The position numbers and the translations under genes are program-made. The notes beneath the pieces are model-generated. The model saw only the letters and a list, made by a program, of their open reading frames with translations, was not told where the DNA came from and did not search any database. 64,000 nt of DNA, taken from assembly GCA_017468365.1 (NCBI GenBank), contig JAFUIS010000010.1:62001-126000 (forward strand), in the 5' to 3' direction. Positions 58,235 through 64,000 of this stretch are shown piece by piece. The DNA comes from Oscillospiraceae bacterium. GTDB lineage: Bacteria > Bacillota > Clostridia > Oscillospirales > Ruminococcaceae. Each line of letters opens with the position of its first letter. Position 1 is the first letter of the stretch.

Positions 58235-59349
58235 TTCTCCTCACCTCCGAGAGTTTTGAAAATTTCGGCGGCGGCGTGTTTTTTGCGGCGTCTCAAAAGA
58301 TTTGCGGAAAGAAGGCTCAGCCTTTCGGGGCTGTCAAGAAGAAAAAGACATTTTTCCGCAAGCTCCTTACAGGAATCTGCGGTTTCGCCGCCGCCCGCTT
58401 CAAGGAAAAATTCAAGGTTGTGTTTTTCGCAGCCGGAGACCGCATCGATGAAAACCATCGGAACGCCTTTTGAAAAAGCTTCGGTGGAAGAAAGACCGCC
58501 GGGCTTTGTAAGATAAAGGTCGGCGCTGTCCAGAAGGAGCGAAACATCGCTCACATAGCTCATTATGTGTATATTTTCAGTGGTTTTATACTTTTCGTAT
58601 AGATTGTTAAAGAGCTTTTGATTGGTTCCGCAAACAACGCTTATTTCCACGTCGCTTTCTGCGGTTTTTGAAAGGATGTCGGTTATCTCCTCAACTGGGC
58701 CGCAGCCCATACTTCCGCACATTATAACAAGGTGGCGGTGAGCGGGAGAAATCGAGAAAGAAAGTTTGGCCCGGTTTTTCGGTATGTTTTCATAAAACCT
58801 TTCGTTAACGGGGATTCCTACCGGGAAAATCTTTTCAAAAGGTATTCCTTTTGAGACGAATTCCTTTGTGACGGTTTCATCCGGAATAAAATAATAATCA
58901 TAATCAAAAGCACAAACACCGGGACTGCAGGTATAGTCCGTTGCCACAAAGGCGGTTTTTACGTCCGAAAATTCTCCGTCGGAAAAAGCTTTTTTAAGCA
59001 TGATTCCCGGAAAAACGTGGACGGATATGACCGTGTCGTATCTGCCGCTTTTTATAAGGTTTGAAAGTTCTTTCGCGCCTTTTTCAAAAATCACGGAAAG
59101 GGCGGATTCTTTTTCAAAAGCACCGGGACGCTTTTCGGCAACCTCATATCCCACCGAAAAGACCTTCGGAAACTTTCGGTACATGAGCGAATGTCCTTCG
59201 GACATCATCTTCGTAAAATTTTTCGAAACGAACGAAAGCGAATCGGCAATGTCGCAAACGTCACCGTTTTGTTCAAAACACTTCTGAATTGCTTTGGCGC
59301 AGGAATTATGACCGCCGCCGGTGTTGCAGCTGAGTATCAGAACACGCAT
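58186..59349 (-). CDS. MGDG-synthase-type glycosyltransferase (diacylglycerol glucosyltransferase-like)
   Basis: A 387-residue GT-B enzyme starting at ATG 59349 behind AAAGGAGGG. RVLILSCNTGGGHNSCAKAI opens the MGDG synthase domain with the glycine-rich acceptor site; FVATDYTCSPGVCAFDYDYYF, PVGIPVNERFYE and VIMCGSMGCGPVEEITDIL follow; DLYLTKPGGLSSTEAFSKGVPMVFIDAVSGCEKHNLEFF is the donor-sugar C-terminal motif. It resembles UgtP and plant MGDG synthases that put glucose or galactose on diacylglycerol. Neighbours (PAP2 phosphatase and CrtO-like acyltransferase) support membrane glycolipid synthesis. Confidence 0.9.
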   Translation of the reverse strand: MRVLILSCNTGGGHNSCAKAIQKCFEQNGDVCDIADSLSFVSKNFTKMMSEGHSLMYRKFPKVFSVGYEVAEKRPGAFEKESALSVIFEKGAKELSNLIKSGRYDTVISVHVFPGIMLKKAFSDGEFSDVKTAFVATDYTCSPGVCAFDYDYYFIPDETVTKEFVSKGIPFEKIFPVGIPVNERFYENIPKNRAKLSFSISPAHRHLVIMCGSMGCGPVEEITDILSKTAESDVEISVVCGTNQKLFNNLYEKYKTTENIHIMSYVSDVSLLLDSADLYLTKPGGLSSTEAFSKGVPMVFIDAVSGCEKHNLEFFLEAGGGETADSCKELAEKCLFLLDSPERLSLLSANLLRRRKKHAAAEIFKTLGGEENCFCPKEIIEDFALKN

Positions 59350-59374
59350 CTGACGCCCTCCTTTTCTCAAAAAA

Positions 59375-59845
59375 TCATTTTGCCGCAGGGCATTTTCTTT
59401 TATAGACGGAAACAAGCCTCGGACGGTTGTAACGCTGAATAACAATAAAAACAAAGTTTATGAAAACGCTCAGAAAAAAGCAGATAACGCCGCCGGCACC
59501 CGGCCAGATAAAAAAATATCCAGCGCCGAAAACAATAAGCCAAAAATGCACCGCCTCGGCAACGCAGGTTTCTTTTATCATTATGAGAAGGCTTTCTTCG
59601 TCCGGGGTTCCAAAAAGTTTTTTCGGCGGCATGATATTTTTAAAAATGCGGCTCATATCGGGAACGTGGCTTTGCCACTTAGCAATGCCGATTTTTCTAT
59701 AGATCTTACCGTTTTTCTCAAAGTCGAAAGGCAAAAACGGAAGCCTGTCAAAATGAAAGATCTTTTTTGGAACGAGTCTTCCTACAAAAAACGAGAGGAA
59801 TCCGAGCAGTAAAAAATAGACTGAACTTCGGATAAAATATTTCAT
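59375..59845 (-). CDS. CrtO-like acyltransferase family membrane protein
   Basis: A 156-residue protein starting at ATG 59845 with AAAGAGTGA ahead. Two or three helices and the motif YRKIGIAKWQSHVPDMSRIF, with MIKETCVAEAVHFWLIVFGAGYF, match the glycosyl-4,4'-diaponeurosporenoate acyltransferase (CrtO) family of staphylococci, whose members esterify glycolipid sugars. It is the first gene of a minus-strand cluster with a glycosyltransferase and a PAP2 phosphatase. In this species carotenoid synthesis is unproven, so the target is more likely another glycolipid. 59846-59940 holds nothing else seen. Confidence 0.68.
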   Translation of the reverse strand: MKYFIRSSVYFLLLGFLSFFVGRLVPKKIFHFDRLPFLPFDFEKNGKIYRKIGIAKWQSHVPDMSRIFKNIMPPKKLFGTPDEESLLIMIKETCVAEAVHFWLIVFGAGYFFIWPGAGGVICFFLSVFINFVFIVIQRYNRPRLVSVYKRKCPAAK

Positions 59846-59940
59846 ACCATCACTCTTTATTATCATTTGTTCCATAGTAATAATAGCTCGAAATTTGTAA
59901 CATAATTTAAACTGGATATCAATTTTTGTTGACCAAACAA

Positions 59941-60012
59941 AAAAACGGGCGGAAGATCCGCCCGTTTTATTGCCGTCGTCCCATACGGTGGTTCGAGTCC
60001 CCGGTTTTCGTA
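59941..60012 (+). other. Terminator-like hairpin plus isolated tRNA T-arm-like fragment
   Basis: ACGGGCGG pairs with CCGCCCGT (59945-59966), then comes a plus-strand stretch CGGTGGTTCGAGTCCCCGG (59985-60003) that looks like a tRNA T-stem and loop with no D arm, anticodon or acceptor. It is probably a fragment left from a lost tRNA. Confidence 0.4.
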
Positions 60013-60018
60013 TAAACA

Positions 60019-60050
60019 AAAAACGACAGACAAAAAGTCTGTCGTTTTTT
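60019..60050 (-). terminator. Terminator of the tRNA-Arg gene
   Basis: Arms AAAACGACAGAC and GTCTGTCGTTTT around a short A-rich loop. It is the same type as the hairpin next to the tRNA-Ser genes. Confidence 0.85.
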
Positions 60051-60052
60051 CT

Positions 60053-60129
60053 TGGTGCGCTGCAAGGGACTCGAACCCCTGGCCTACTGATTCGTAGTCA
60101 GTCACTCTATCCAACTGAGCTAGCAACGC
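60053..60129 (-). tRNA. tRNA-Arg (anticodon ACG)
   Basis: Minus strand: acceptor GCGTTGC pairs with GCAGCGC, discriminator A and encoded CCA. The anticodon loop GACTACGAATC gives ACG, read with inosine after TadA action. The T arm is CAGGGGTTCGAGTCCCTTG. Length 77 bases. Confidence 0.96.
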
Positions 60130-60157
60130 AAACCGCGGTTTTTTTACCGCGTTTGAT

Positions 60158-60186
60158 ATAATAACATAATTTATTGAAGTTGTCAA
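60158..60186 (-). promoter_or_regulatory. Promoter of the tRNA-Arg gene
   Basis: On the minus strand TTGACA (60186-60181), 17 bases, TATTAT (60163-60158). A hairpin GCGGTAAAA/ACCGC lies between it and the tRNA. Confidence 0.85.
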
Positions 60187-60209
60187 CCTTAATTTTGAAA
60201 AAAGTTTTT

Positions 60210-61481
60210 TTAGAAGAGGTTTCTGCGGAATTTGTTCCAGCGGCGGCGGGAAAAAACAACCGTCACAGCCGCAACAGCAGAAAGAACAAGCCAGACTGTC
60301 ATAACGATTCCCCAGCCGGCAGTATCAACAAGAACGCCCGTGACCCAGCTCATTATTGCGGTGCTTAAATTGGCTATGGCGTTAAGCGTACCGGTGATCA
60401 TGGAAACCTTGCCCACGTTGTGAAAATACATCGGTATTGTGCCGACGATGAACATATTTTGTCCAAGGCTGCAGGCATAGGTCACCGCAAGGGCAACAAT
60501 TGAAACGACGATGGAAAATCTTCCGAAAAGCGCAAGCAAAGAAAGTGCCGCAGAGGAAATGATAAACAGAATGAAAAGGGAAGAAAGTTCGTCCCTTGTT
60601 TTCACCATGATGCGGTTTGCAAGATAAGGTCCGAAAAGTCCGAAAACCGGAAGAAGCGTTCCCGTAAGGATAGAAACGACGGAATTCATCTCGAACATAT
60701 CGCTGATAAAGGTAGGCACCCAGGTGGACATGCAGTCCTTGAGGATTCCCTGAACGCCGGAAGCCACCGCAAGGGTCATAAGACCGGAAACCATAAGAAG
60801 CTTTATAAAGTTGCTCGGGATTTCATCGTGGGGAACGGCTTCGCCATCGTCGCTCACGAAAACGGGTCTTTCTTCGATGACGCCGTTTTTATCTGTGTTC
60901 TTTTCTATTCTGGTGGTAACGATTATCCAGACCACCGCTGCCAGCATCGTGCAGATGCTTCCGCTGATGAACGAAGCTCTCCAACCACTCATACTGATAA
61001 GAAGCGCGGAAAGAATATATGCAAAAAGAGTTCCGCCCGCCATGGTGGTGGCAAGAGCGGTGCAGGCTTTCTGGCGCCTTTCGGTAAGAACTCTGTCAGA
61101 AACTATTCTGCAAATGGGTGCCCACAAAAGCGCCTGAGAAAGGCCGTTCATGCTCCAAAGGGCGACCATAAGGATAAATGGCGGCTCGAAGCTTATGGCA
61201 AGGTTTATAAGCGAAGAGCAGGCAAGTCCCGTAAAAACAAGATAGCGCGGCGGAACTTTGTCACCAAGCCAGCCGCTCAAAAACTGGCCCAGACCGTAAC
61301 AAATAAAAAAGCCGGTGGTAACGGCACCGGCTTCGGATTTGAGAAGTATTCCCGAATTTGTCATTTCCGCCATGGAAGCGGAAAAGTTCAGCCTGCCGAT
61401 ATATGAAAAACTGTATGCTATCCAGCAAACAGCAACAAAAAGTGCGGTTATGTTGCCGCTTGCGATTTTTTTCTTTACCAT
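60210..61481 (-). CDS. MFS transporter, OPA/UhpC-like
   Basis: A 423-residue protein with twelve predicted helices; ATG 61481 is preferred because GAAAGGCGGTG lies upstream (61502 is the other option). AYSFSYIGRLNFSASMAEM resembles the start of the organophosphate:Pi antiporter group (UhpC/GlpT-like), and GFFICYGLGQFLSGWLGDKVPPRYLVFTGL is MFS motif A. RRQKACTALATTMAGGTLFAYILSALLISM follows. The C terminus is basic (SRRRWNKFRRNLF). The substrate is unknown. Confidence 0.85.
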   Translation of the reverse strand: MVKKKIASGNITALFVAVCWIAYSFSYIGRLNFSASMAEMTNSGILLKSEAGAVTTGFFICYGLGQFLSGWLGDKVPPRYLVFTGLACSSLINLAISFEPPFILMVALWSMNGLSQALLWAPICRIVSDRVLTERRQKACTALATTMAGGTLFAYILSALLISMSGWRASFISGSICTMLAAVVWIIVTTRIEKNTDKNGVIEERPVFVSDDGEAVPHDEIPSNFIKLLMVSGLMTLAVASGVQGILKDCMSTWVPTFISDMFEMNSVVSILTGTLLPVFGLFGPYLANRIMVKTRDELSSLFILFIISSAALSLLALFGRFSIVVSIVALAVTYACSLGQNMFIVGTIPMYFHNVGKVSMITGTLNAIANLSTAIMSWVTGVLVDTAGWGIVMTVWLVLSAVAAVTVVFSRRRWNKFRRNLF

Positions 61482-61640
61482 AAGGGCAACACCGCCTTTC
61501 ATAATATCAACAGTTTTATTAAATAATTATATCATTAAACTTTATTCAATACAATATCGCGAAGTTCATAAAATAAAAGCGCGTTTTTTGTAAGCGAAGC
61601 ATTATAAAAAATTTTTTTGAAAATAATTACCGAAAATATA

Positions 61641-61669
61641 TTGACAAATATATGCAAAAATGCTAATAT
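61641..61669 (+). promoter_or_regulatory. Promoter of the feo operon
   Basis: TTGACA at 61641-61646, 17 bases, TAATAT at 61664-61669. The first operator starts nine bases later. Confidence 0.85.
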
Positions 61670-61677
61670 GATATCTG

Positions 61678-61693
61678 GTTAGGGAGGCCTAAC
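61678..61693. promoter_or_regulatory. Iron-regulator operator 1 upstream of feoA
   Basis: GTTAGG-GAGG-CCTAAC, a palindrome of the DtxR/IdeR/MntR-type half sites (TTAGG...CCTAA), directly downstream of the promoter. Confidence 0.65.
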
Positions 61694-61710
61694 TTTTATT
61701 TAAGTTTTTA

Positions 61711-61728
61711 AGTTAGTCAGGACTAACT
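61711..61728. promoter_or_regulatory. Iron-regulator operator 2 upstream of feoA
   Basis: AGTTAGTC-AG-GACTAACT, a second related palindrome 33 bases after the first. Confidence 0.6.
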
Positions 61729-61759
61729 CCCTTATTATTCAGTAAGCAAGGTGATACAC

Positions 61760-61975
61760 GTGAATCTAATGTCTGCAGAAGAGGGCAAAGAATATATCAT
61801 CAAATCCATCGAAACCGACGATGAAGAACTTGATGCTTTTCTTTTCTCTCTCGGATGTTACAGCGGCGAACCTATAACGGTCGTTTCCCGTCTTAAAAAA
61901 ATGTGTACCGTTTCAATCAAAGACGGAAGATACAGCATCGATAACCAGCTGGCAGAAGCGATCACGGTGGAATGA
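61760..61975 (+). CDS. feoA: FeoA family protein (ferrous iron transport accessory)
   Basis: A 71-residue SH3-like protein. GTG 61760 sits five bases after AAGGTGA; GTG 61751 is also open. GKEYIIKSIETDDEELDAFLFSLGCYSGEPITVVSRLKKMCTVSIKDGRYSIDNQLAEAI is the FeoA pattern (LxxLGxxxGexIxvvxr ... l.vrvrgxrxal...lA). FeoA assists the FeoB channel. An inverted repeat at 61989-62015 and a third operator-like palindrome lie between it and feoB. Confidence 0.92.
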   Translation: MNLMSAEEGKEYIIKSIETDDEELDAFLFSLGCYSGEPITVVSRLKKMCTVSIKDGRYSIDNQLAEAITVE

Positions 61976-61988
61976 CCCCACCCACTTG

Positions 61989-62036
61989 TTCGGAAAGCAA
62001 ACGCCGCTTTCCGAATAACAGTTAGTGTATCCTAAC
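61989..62036. promoter_or_regulatory. Intergenic hairpin and third operator-like palindrome between feoA and feoB
   Basis: TTCGGAAAGC pairs with GCTTTCCGAA (61989-62015) without a T-run; then GTTAG-TGTATC-CTAAC (62021-62036) repeats the half sites of the two operators in front of feoA. This suggests an internal regulated start for feoB or RNA processing. Confidence 0.5.
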
Positions 62037-62083
62037 CCAAAACGGTTTTTAATTTACTTTTTACATAAAGGAGCATCACGTTA

Positions 62084-64000
62084 ATGAGAATTGCGCTTGC
62101 GGGCAACCCAAACAGCGGAAAAACCACAATGTATAACGCCATAACCGGACGAAACGAAAAAGTCGGCAACTGGGCCGGCGTTACCGTCGAGAAAAAAGAA
62201 CACCCCATAAAGAAAGCCTTTTATGACGGAGCGGAAGAACTTATTGCCGTCGACCTTCCCGGCGCATATTCCATGTCCCCCTTCACTTCCGAAGAGAGCA
62301 TAACAAGTTCCTATGTAAAAAACGAAAACCCCGACGTTATTATCAACATCGTTGACGCCACCAACCTTTCCAGAAGCCTTTTCTTCACCACCCAGCTTCT
62401 TGAACTCGGTGTTCCGGTGGTCGTTGCGCTCAACAAAGCAGACATCAACGAAAAGAAAGAGACCGTCATCGATTCCAAACTTCTTTCCGAAAAACTCGGC
62501 TGCCCGGTCGTAAATACCGTTTCCACAGAAGCCGAAGGCCTTAAAGAAGTTGTAAAAACCGCAGTGGAACAAGTTGGAAAAGACCAGAAAGCACCTTATG
62601 AAGAGGGCGACGTTGACCTTACCGATAAAGAAGCCGTCGTTGCCGCGGACAGAAAACGTTTCGAGTTCGTAAACGGCATCGTAAAAGCCGTCGAATCCAG
62701 AAAAGTTCTTACCAGCCAGAGAAACACCGGCGATAAGATTGACGCCGTTCTCACCAATAAATGGCTCGGAATCCCGATCTTTGCGGTGGTAATGACCCTC
62801 GTATTCCTTATCTCTCAGCACGAAAACGGAATCGGCGTAATGATCGCCGATCTTCTTGTTGGCTGGATCGAAACCTTCCAGGGCTGGGCAGGTGAGATGC
62901 TTTCCGGCGCAAGCCCCATTCTTACCGCACTTCTCGTTGATGGCATTATCGGAGGCGTAGGCGCCGTTGTCGGATTCCTTCCCCTCGTAATGGTAATGTA
63001 TTTCCTTATCGCCCTTCTTGAAGATTGCGGATATATGGCAAGAGCCGCCGTTGTTCTTGACCCGATCTTCAAAAAAGTCGGTCTTTCCGGAAAATCCGTC
63101 ATTCCCTTCGTAATCACCATCGGCTGTGCCGTTCCCGGCGTCATGGCAAGCCGTACCATTCGTAACGAGCGCGAACGACGCGCCACCGCAATGCTTGCAC
63201 CTTTCATGCCCTGCGGTGCAAAAATTCCGGTAATTTCCCTTTTTGCCGGCGCGTTCTTTGAAAACGCGGGTTGGGTAAGCGCCCTTATGTATTTTGCGGG
63301 AATCGTACTCATCTTCCTTGGCGCTCTTCTCATTAACGCCATCACCGGCTATAAAGCAAAAAAATCCTTCTTCATCATCGAGCTTCCGGAATATAAAATT
63401 CCAAGTCTCGGAAGAGCTTTCAAATCCATGTGCAGCCGCGGCTGGTCCTATATCGTAAAAGCCGCGACCATAATTCTTCTTTGCAACACTGCCGTTCAGA
63501 TAATGCAGACCTTCGACTGGTCCTTCGGCGTTGCCGAAAGCGCGGATTCTTCTATCCTCGCTTCCATCGCAGGCCCCTTCGCATATCTTCTTGTTCCCAT
63601 TGTCGGCGTTCTTTCCTGGGAATTCGCCGCAGCGGCTATCACCGGCTTTATCGCAAAAGAAAACGTTGTCGGCACCCTTGCCGTCTGCTTTGTCGGACTT
63701 GACCACCTTATCAATACCGAAGAGCTTGAAATGATGGAAGGCGCAGGCGCAGAGATTGCCGGAGTTATGGCTATCACCAAAGCCGCCGCTCTTGCATACC
63801 TTATGTTCAACCTTTATACCCCGCCTTGCTTTGCGACTATCGGTGCAATGAATGCCGAAATGAAGAGCGCAAAATGGCTTTGGGGCGGAATCGCTCTTCA
63901 GCTCGGCGTAGGCTATACCGTTGCGTTCCTTGTATATCAGATCGGAACTCTTATTACCGAAGGCACCTTCGGAACCGGCTTTGTTCCCGGACTCATCGCA
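62084..64000 (+). CDS. feoB: Ferrous iron transporter FeoB, 3' end beyond the window
   Basis: The first 639 residues are visible, all in one frame from ATG 62084 (AAAGGAG site) to the window end. The N-terminal G domain has G1 AGNPNSGKTTMYN, G3 VDLPGAYSM, G4 NKAD and G5 VNTVSTEA-like. The GDI-type helices follow, then the membrane part with the conserved gate segments PFMPCGAKIPVISLFAG and LTALLVDGIIGGVGAVVGFLPLVMVMYFLIALLEDCGYMARAA and the later FNLYTPPCFATIGAM. It imports Fe2+. The remaining tail is not in the window. Confidence 0.97.
   Translation, partial: MRIALAGNPNSGKTTMYNAITGRNEKVGNWAGVTVEKKEHPIKKAFYDGAEELIAVDLPGAYSMSPFTSEESITSSYVKNENPDVIINIVDATNLSRSLFFTTQLLELGVPVVVALNKADINEKKETVIDSKLLSEKLGCPVVNTVSTEAEGLKEVVKTAVEQVGKDQKAPYEEGDVDLTDKEAVVAADRKRFEFVNGIVKAVESRKVLTSQRNTGDKIDAVLTNKWLGIPIFAVVMTLVFLISQHENGIGVMIADLLVGWIETFQGWAGEMLSGASPILTALLVDGIIGGVGAVVGFLPLVMVMYFLIALLEDCGYMARAAVVLDPIFKKVGLSGKSVIPFVITIGCAVPGVMASRTIRNERERRATAMLAPFMPCGAKIPVISLFAGAFFENAGWVSALMYFAGIVLIFLGALLINAITGYKAKKSFFIIELPEYKIPSLGRAFKSMCSRGWSYIVKAATIILLCNTAVQIMQTFDWSFGVAESADSSILASIAGPFAYLLVPIVGVLSWEFAAAAITGFIAKENVVGTLAVCFVGLDHLINTEELEMMEGAGAEIAGVMAITKAAALAYLMFNLYTPPCFATIGAMNAEMKSAKWLWGGIALQLGVGYTVAFLVYQIGTLITEGTFGTGFVPGLIA

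Noticed and set aside
59863..60186. A minus-strand frame containing RGLEPPYGTTAIKR
   Set aside because: It covers tRNA-Arg, its terminator and the T-arm fragment and has no ribosome site.
62081..63706. A 541-residue minus-strand frame opposite feoB
   Set aside because: Shadow frame: no recognisable domain, while the plus strand encodes a complete FeoB G domain and membrane core.

Overview
The window looks like a piece of a Gram-positive Clostridia chromosome, probably the Oscillospirales/Ruminococcus side. The evidence is the bacterial lipoproteins and class B sortase, perfect TTGACA-17-TATAAT promoters, many hairpin-plus-T-run terminators, a CIRCE element, CD1247-like and TIGR03915/TIGR03916 proteins typical of Clostridia, cohesin and dockerin modules and an Rnf-like operon. 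Taxonomy is inference. Intergenic gaps are short and coding density is high. Three tRNA genes, three classical riboswitches (cobalamin, FMN, preQ1-I) and one unassigned structured RNA are visible. No CRISPR array, rRNA operon, intact insertion sequence or replication origin was seen.

Layout. 1-2.4 kb: end of an oligopeptide ABC transporter operon and an SPFH membrane protein paired with a ribbon-helix-helix protein. 2.4-4.2 kb: HrcA-type Hsp20 divergent from rplM-rpsI. 4.2-11.8 kb: an island bounded by two copies of the 3' end of rpsI plus its terminator. It holds a tnpV remnant, an unassigned RNA leader with a small Cys-rich protein, a cobalamin adenosyltransferase, a cobalamin riboswitch, an HNH-repeat protein, a secreted DUF4430 (transcobalamin-like)-dockerin protein and a 1316-residue cohesin/Ig-like wall protein. 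12-19 kb: a membrane EAL phosphodiesterase and a complete livJHMGF-type branched-chain amino-acid ABC operon. 19-25.4 kb: two lipoproteins, a P1 peptidase, tandem YgjV-like proteins, MgtE, CarD-like and XRE/desulfoferrodoxin-like regulators. 25.5-36.3 kb: EF-P, an acidic Cys/Asp-rich protein, FMN-riboswitch ribU, a P-type ATPase, a two-component system, a CBS protein, sortase B and preQ1-riboswitch queT. 36.4-45.4 kb: a radical-SAM DNA-metabolism pair, DUF1801 and DUF1508 proteins, a dCMP deaminase, a peroxiredoxin, a GLUG-repeat lipoprotein, two tRNA-Ser genes, FliB, MazG and GNAT. 45.4-50.4 kb: ArsR-CadA metal efflux, a CPBP protease, TadA and a degenerate aldo/keto reductase. 50.6-56.9 kb: rpe followed by a reduced Rnf-like operon (C-D-E-A, no G or B) and a putative glycosyl hydrolase. 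56.9-64 kb: Nudix, a three-gene glycolipid-like cluster, tRNA-Arg, an MFS transporter and feoA-feoB with repeated palindromic operators (feoB runs off the end).

How genes may work together. The 4.8-11.5 kb genes look like one corrinoid-linked surface module: a B12 riboswitch drives an operon encoding a secreted transcobalamin-like protein with a dockerin and, directly after it, a cohesin protein with an NPNTG cell-wall sorting signal. The sortase B gene at 34 kb is a plausible anchoring enzyme. The rpsI-derived repeats suggest the module arrived as, or was left behind by, an integrative element. The second notable system is the Rnf-like operon. It lacks the RnfG and RnfB subunits and at least two of the membrane cysteines used by canonical RnfA/RnfE, and its RnfD has a long acidic repeat tail, so a different role or partner set is likely.
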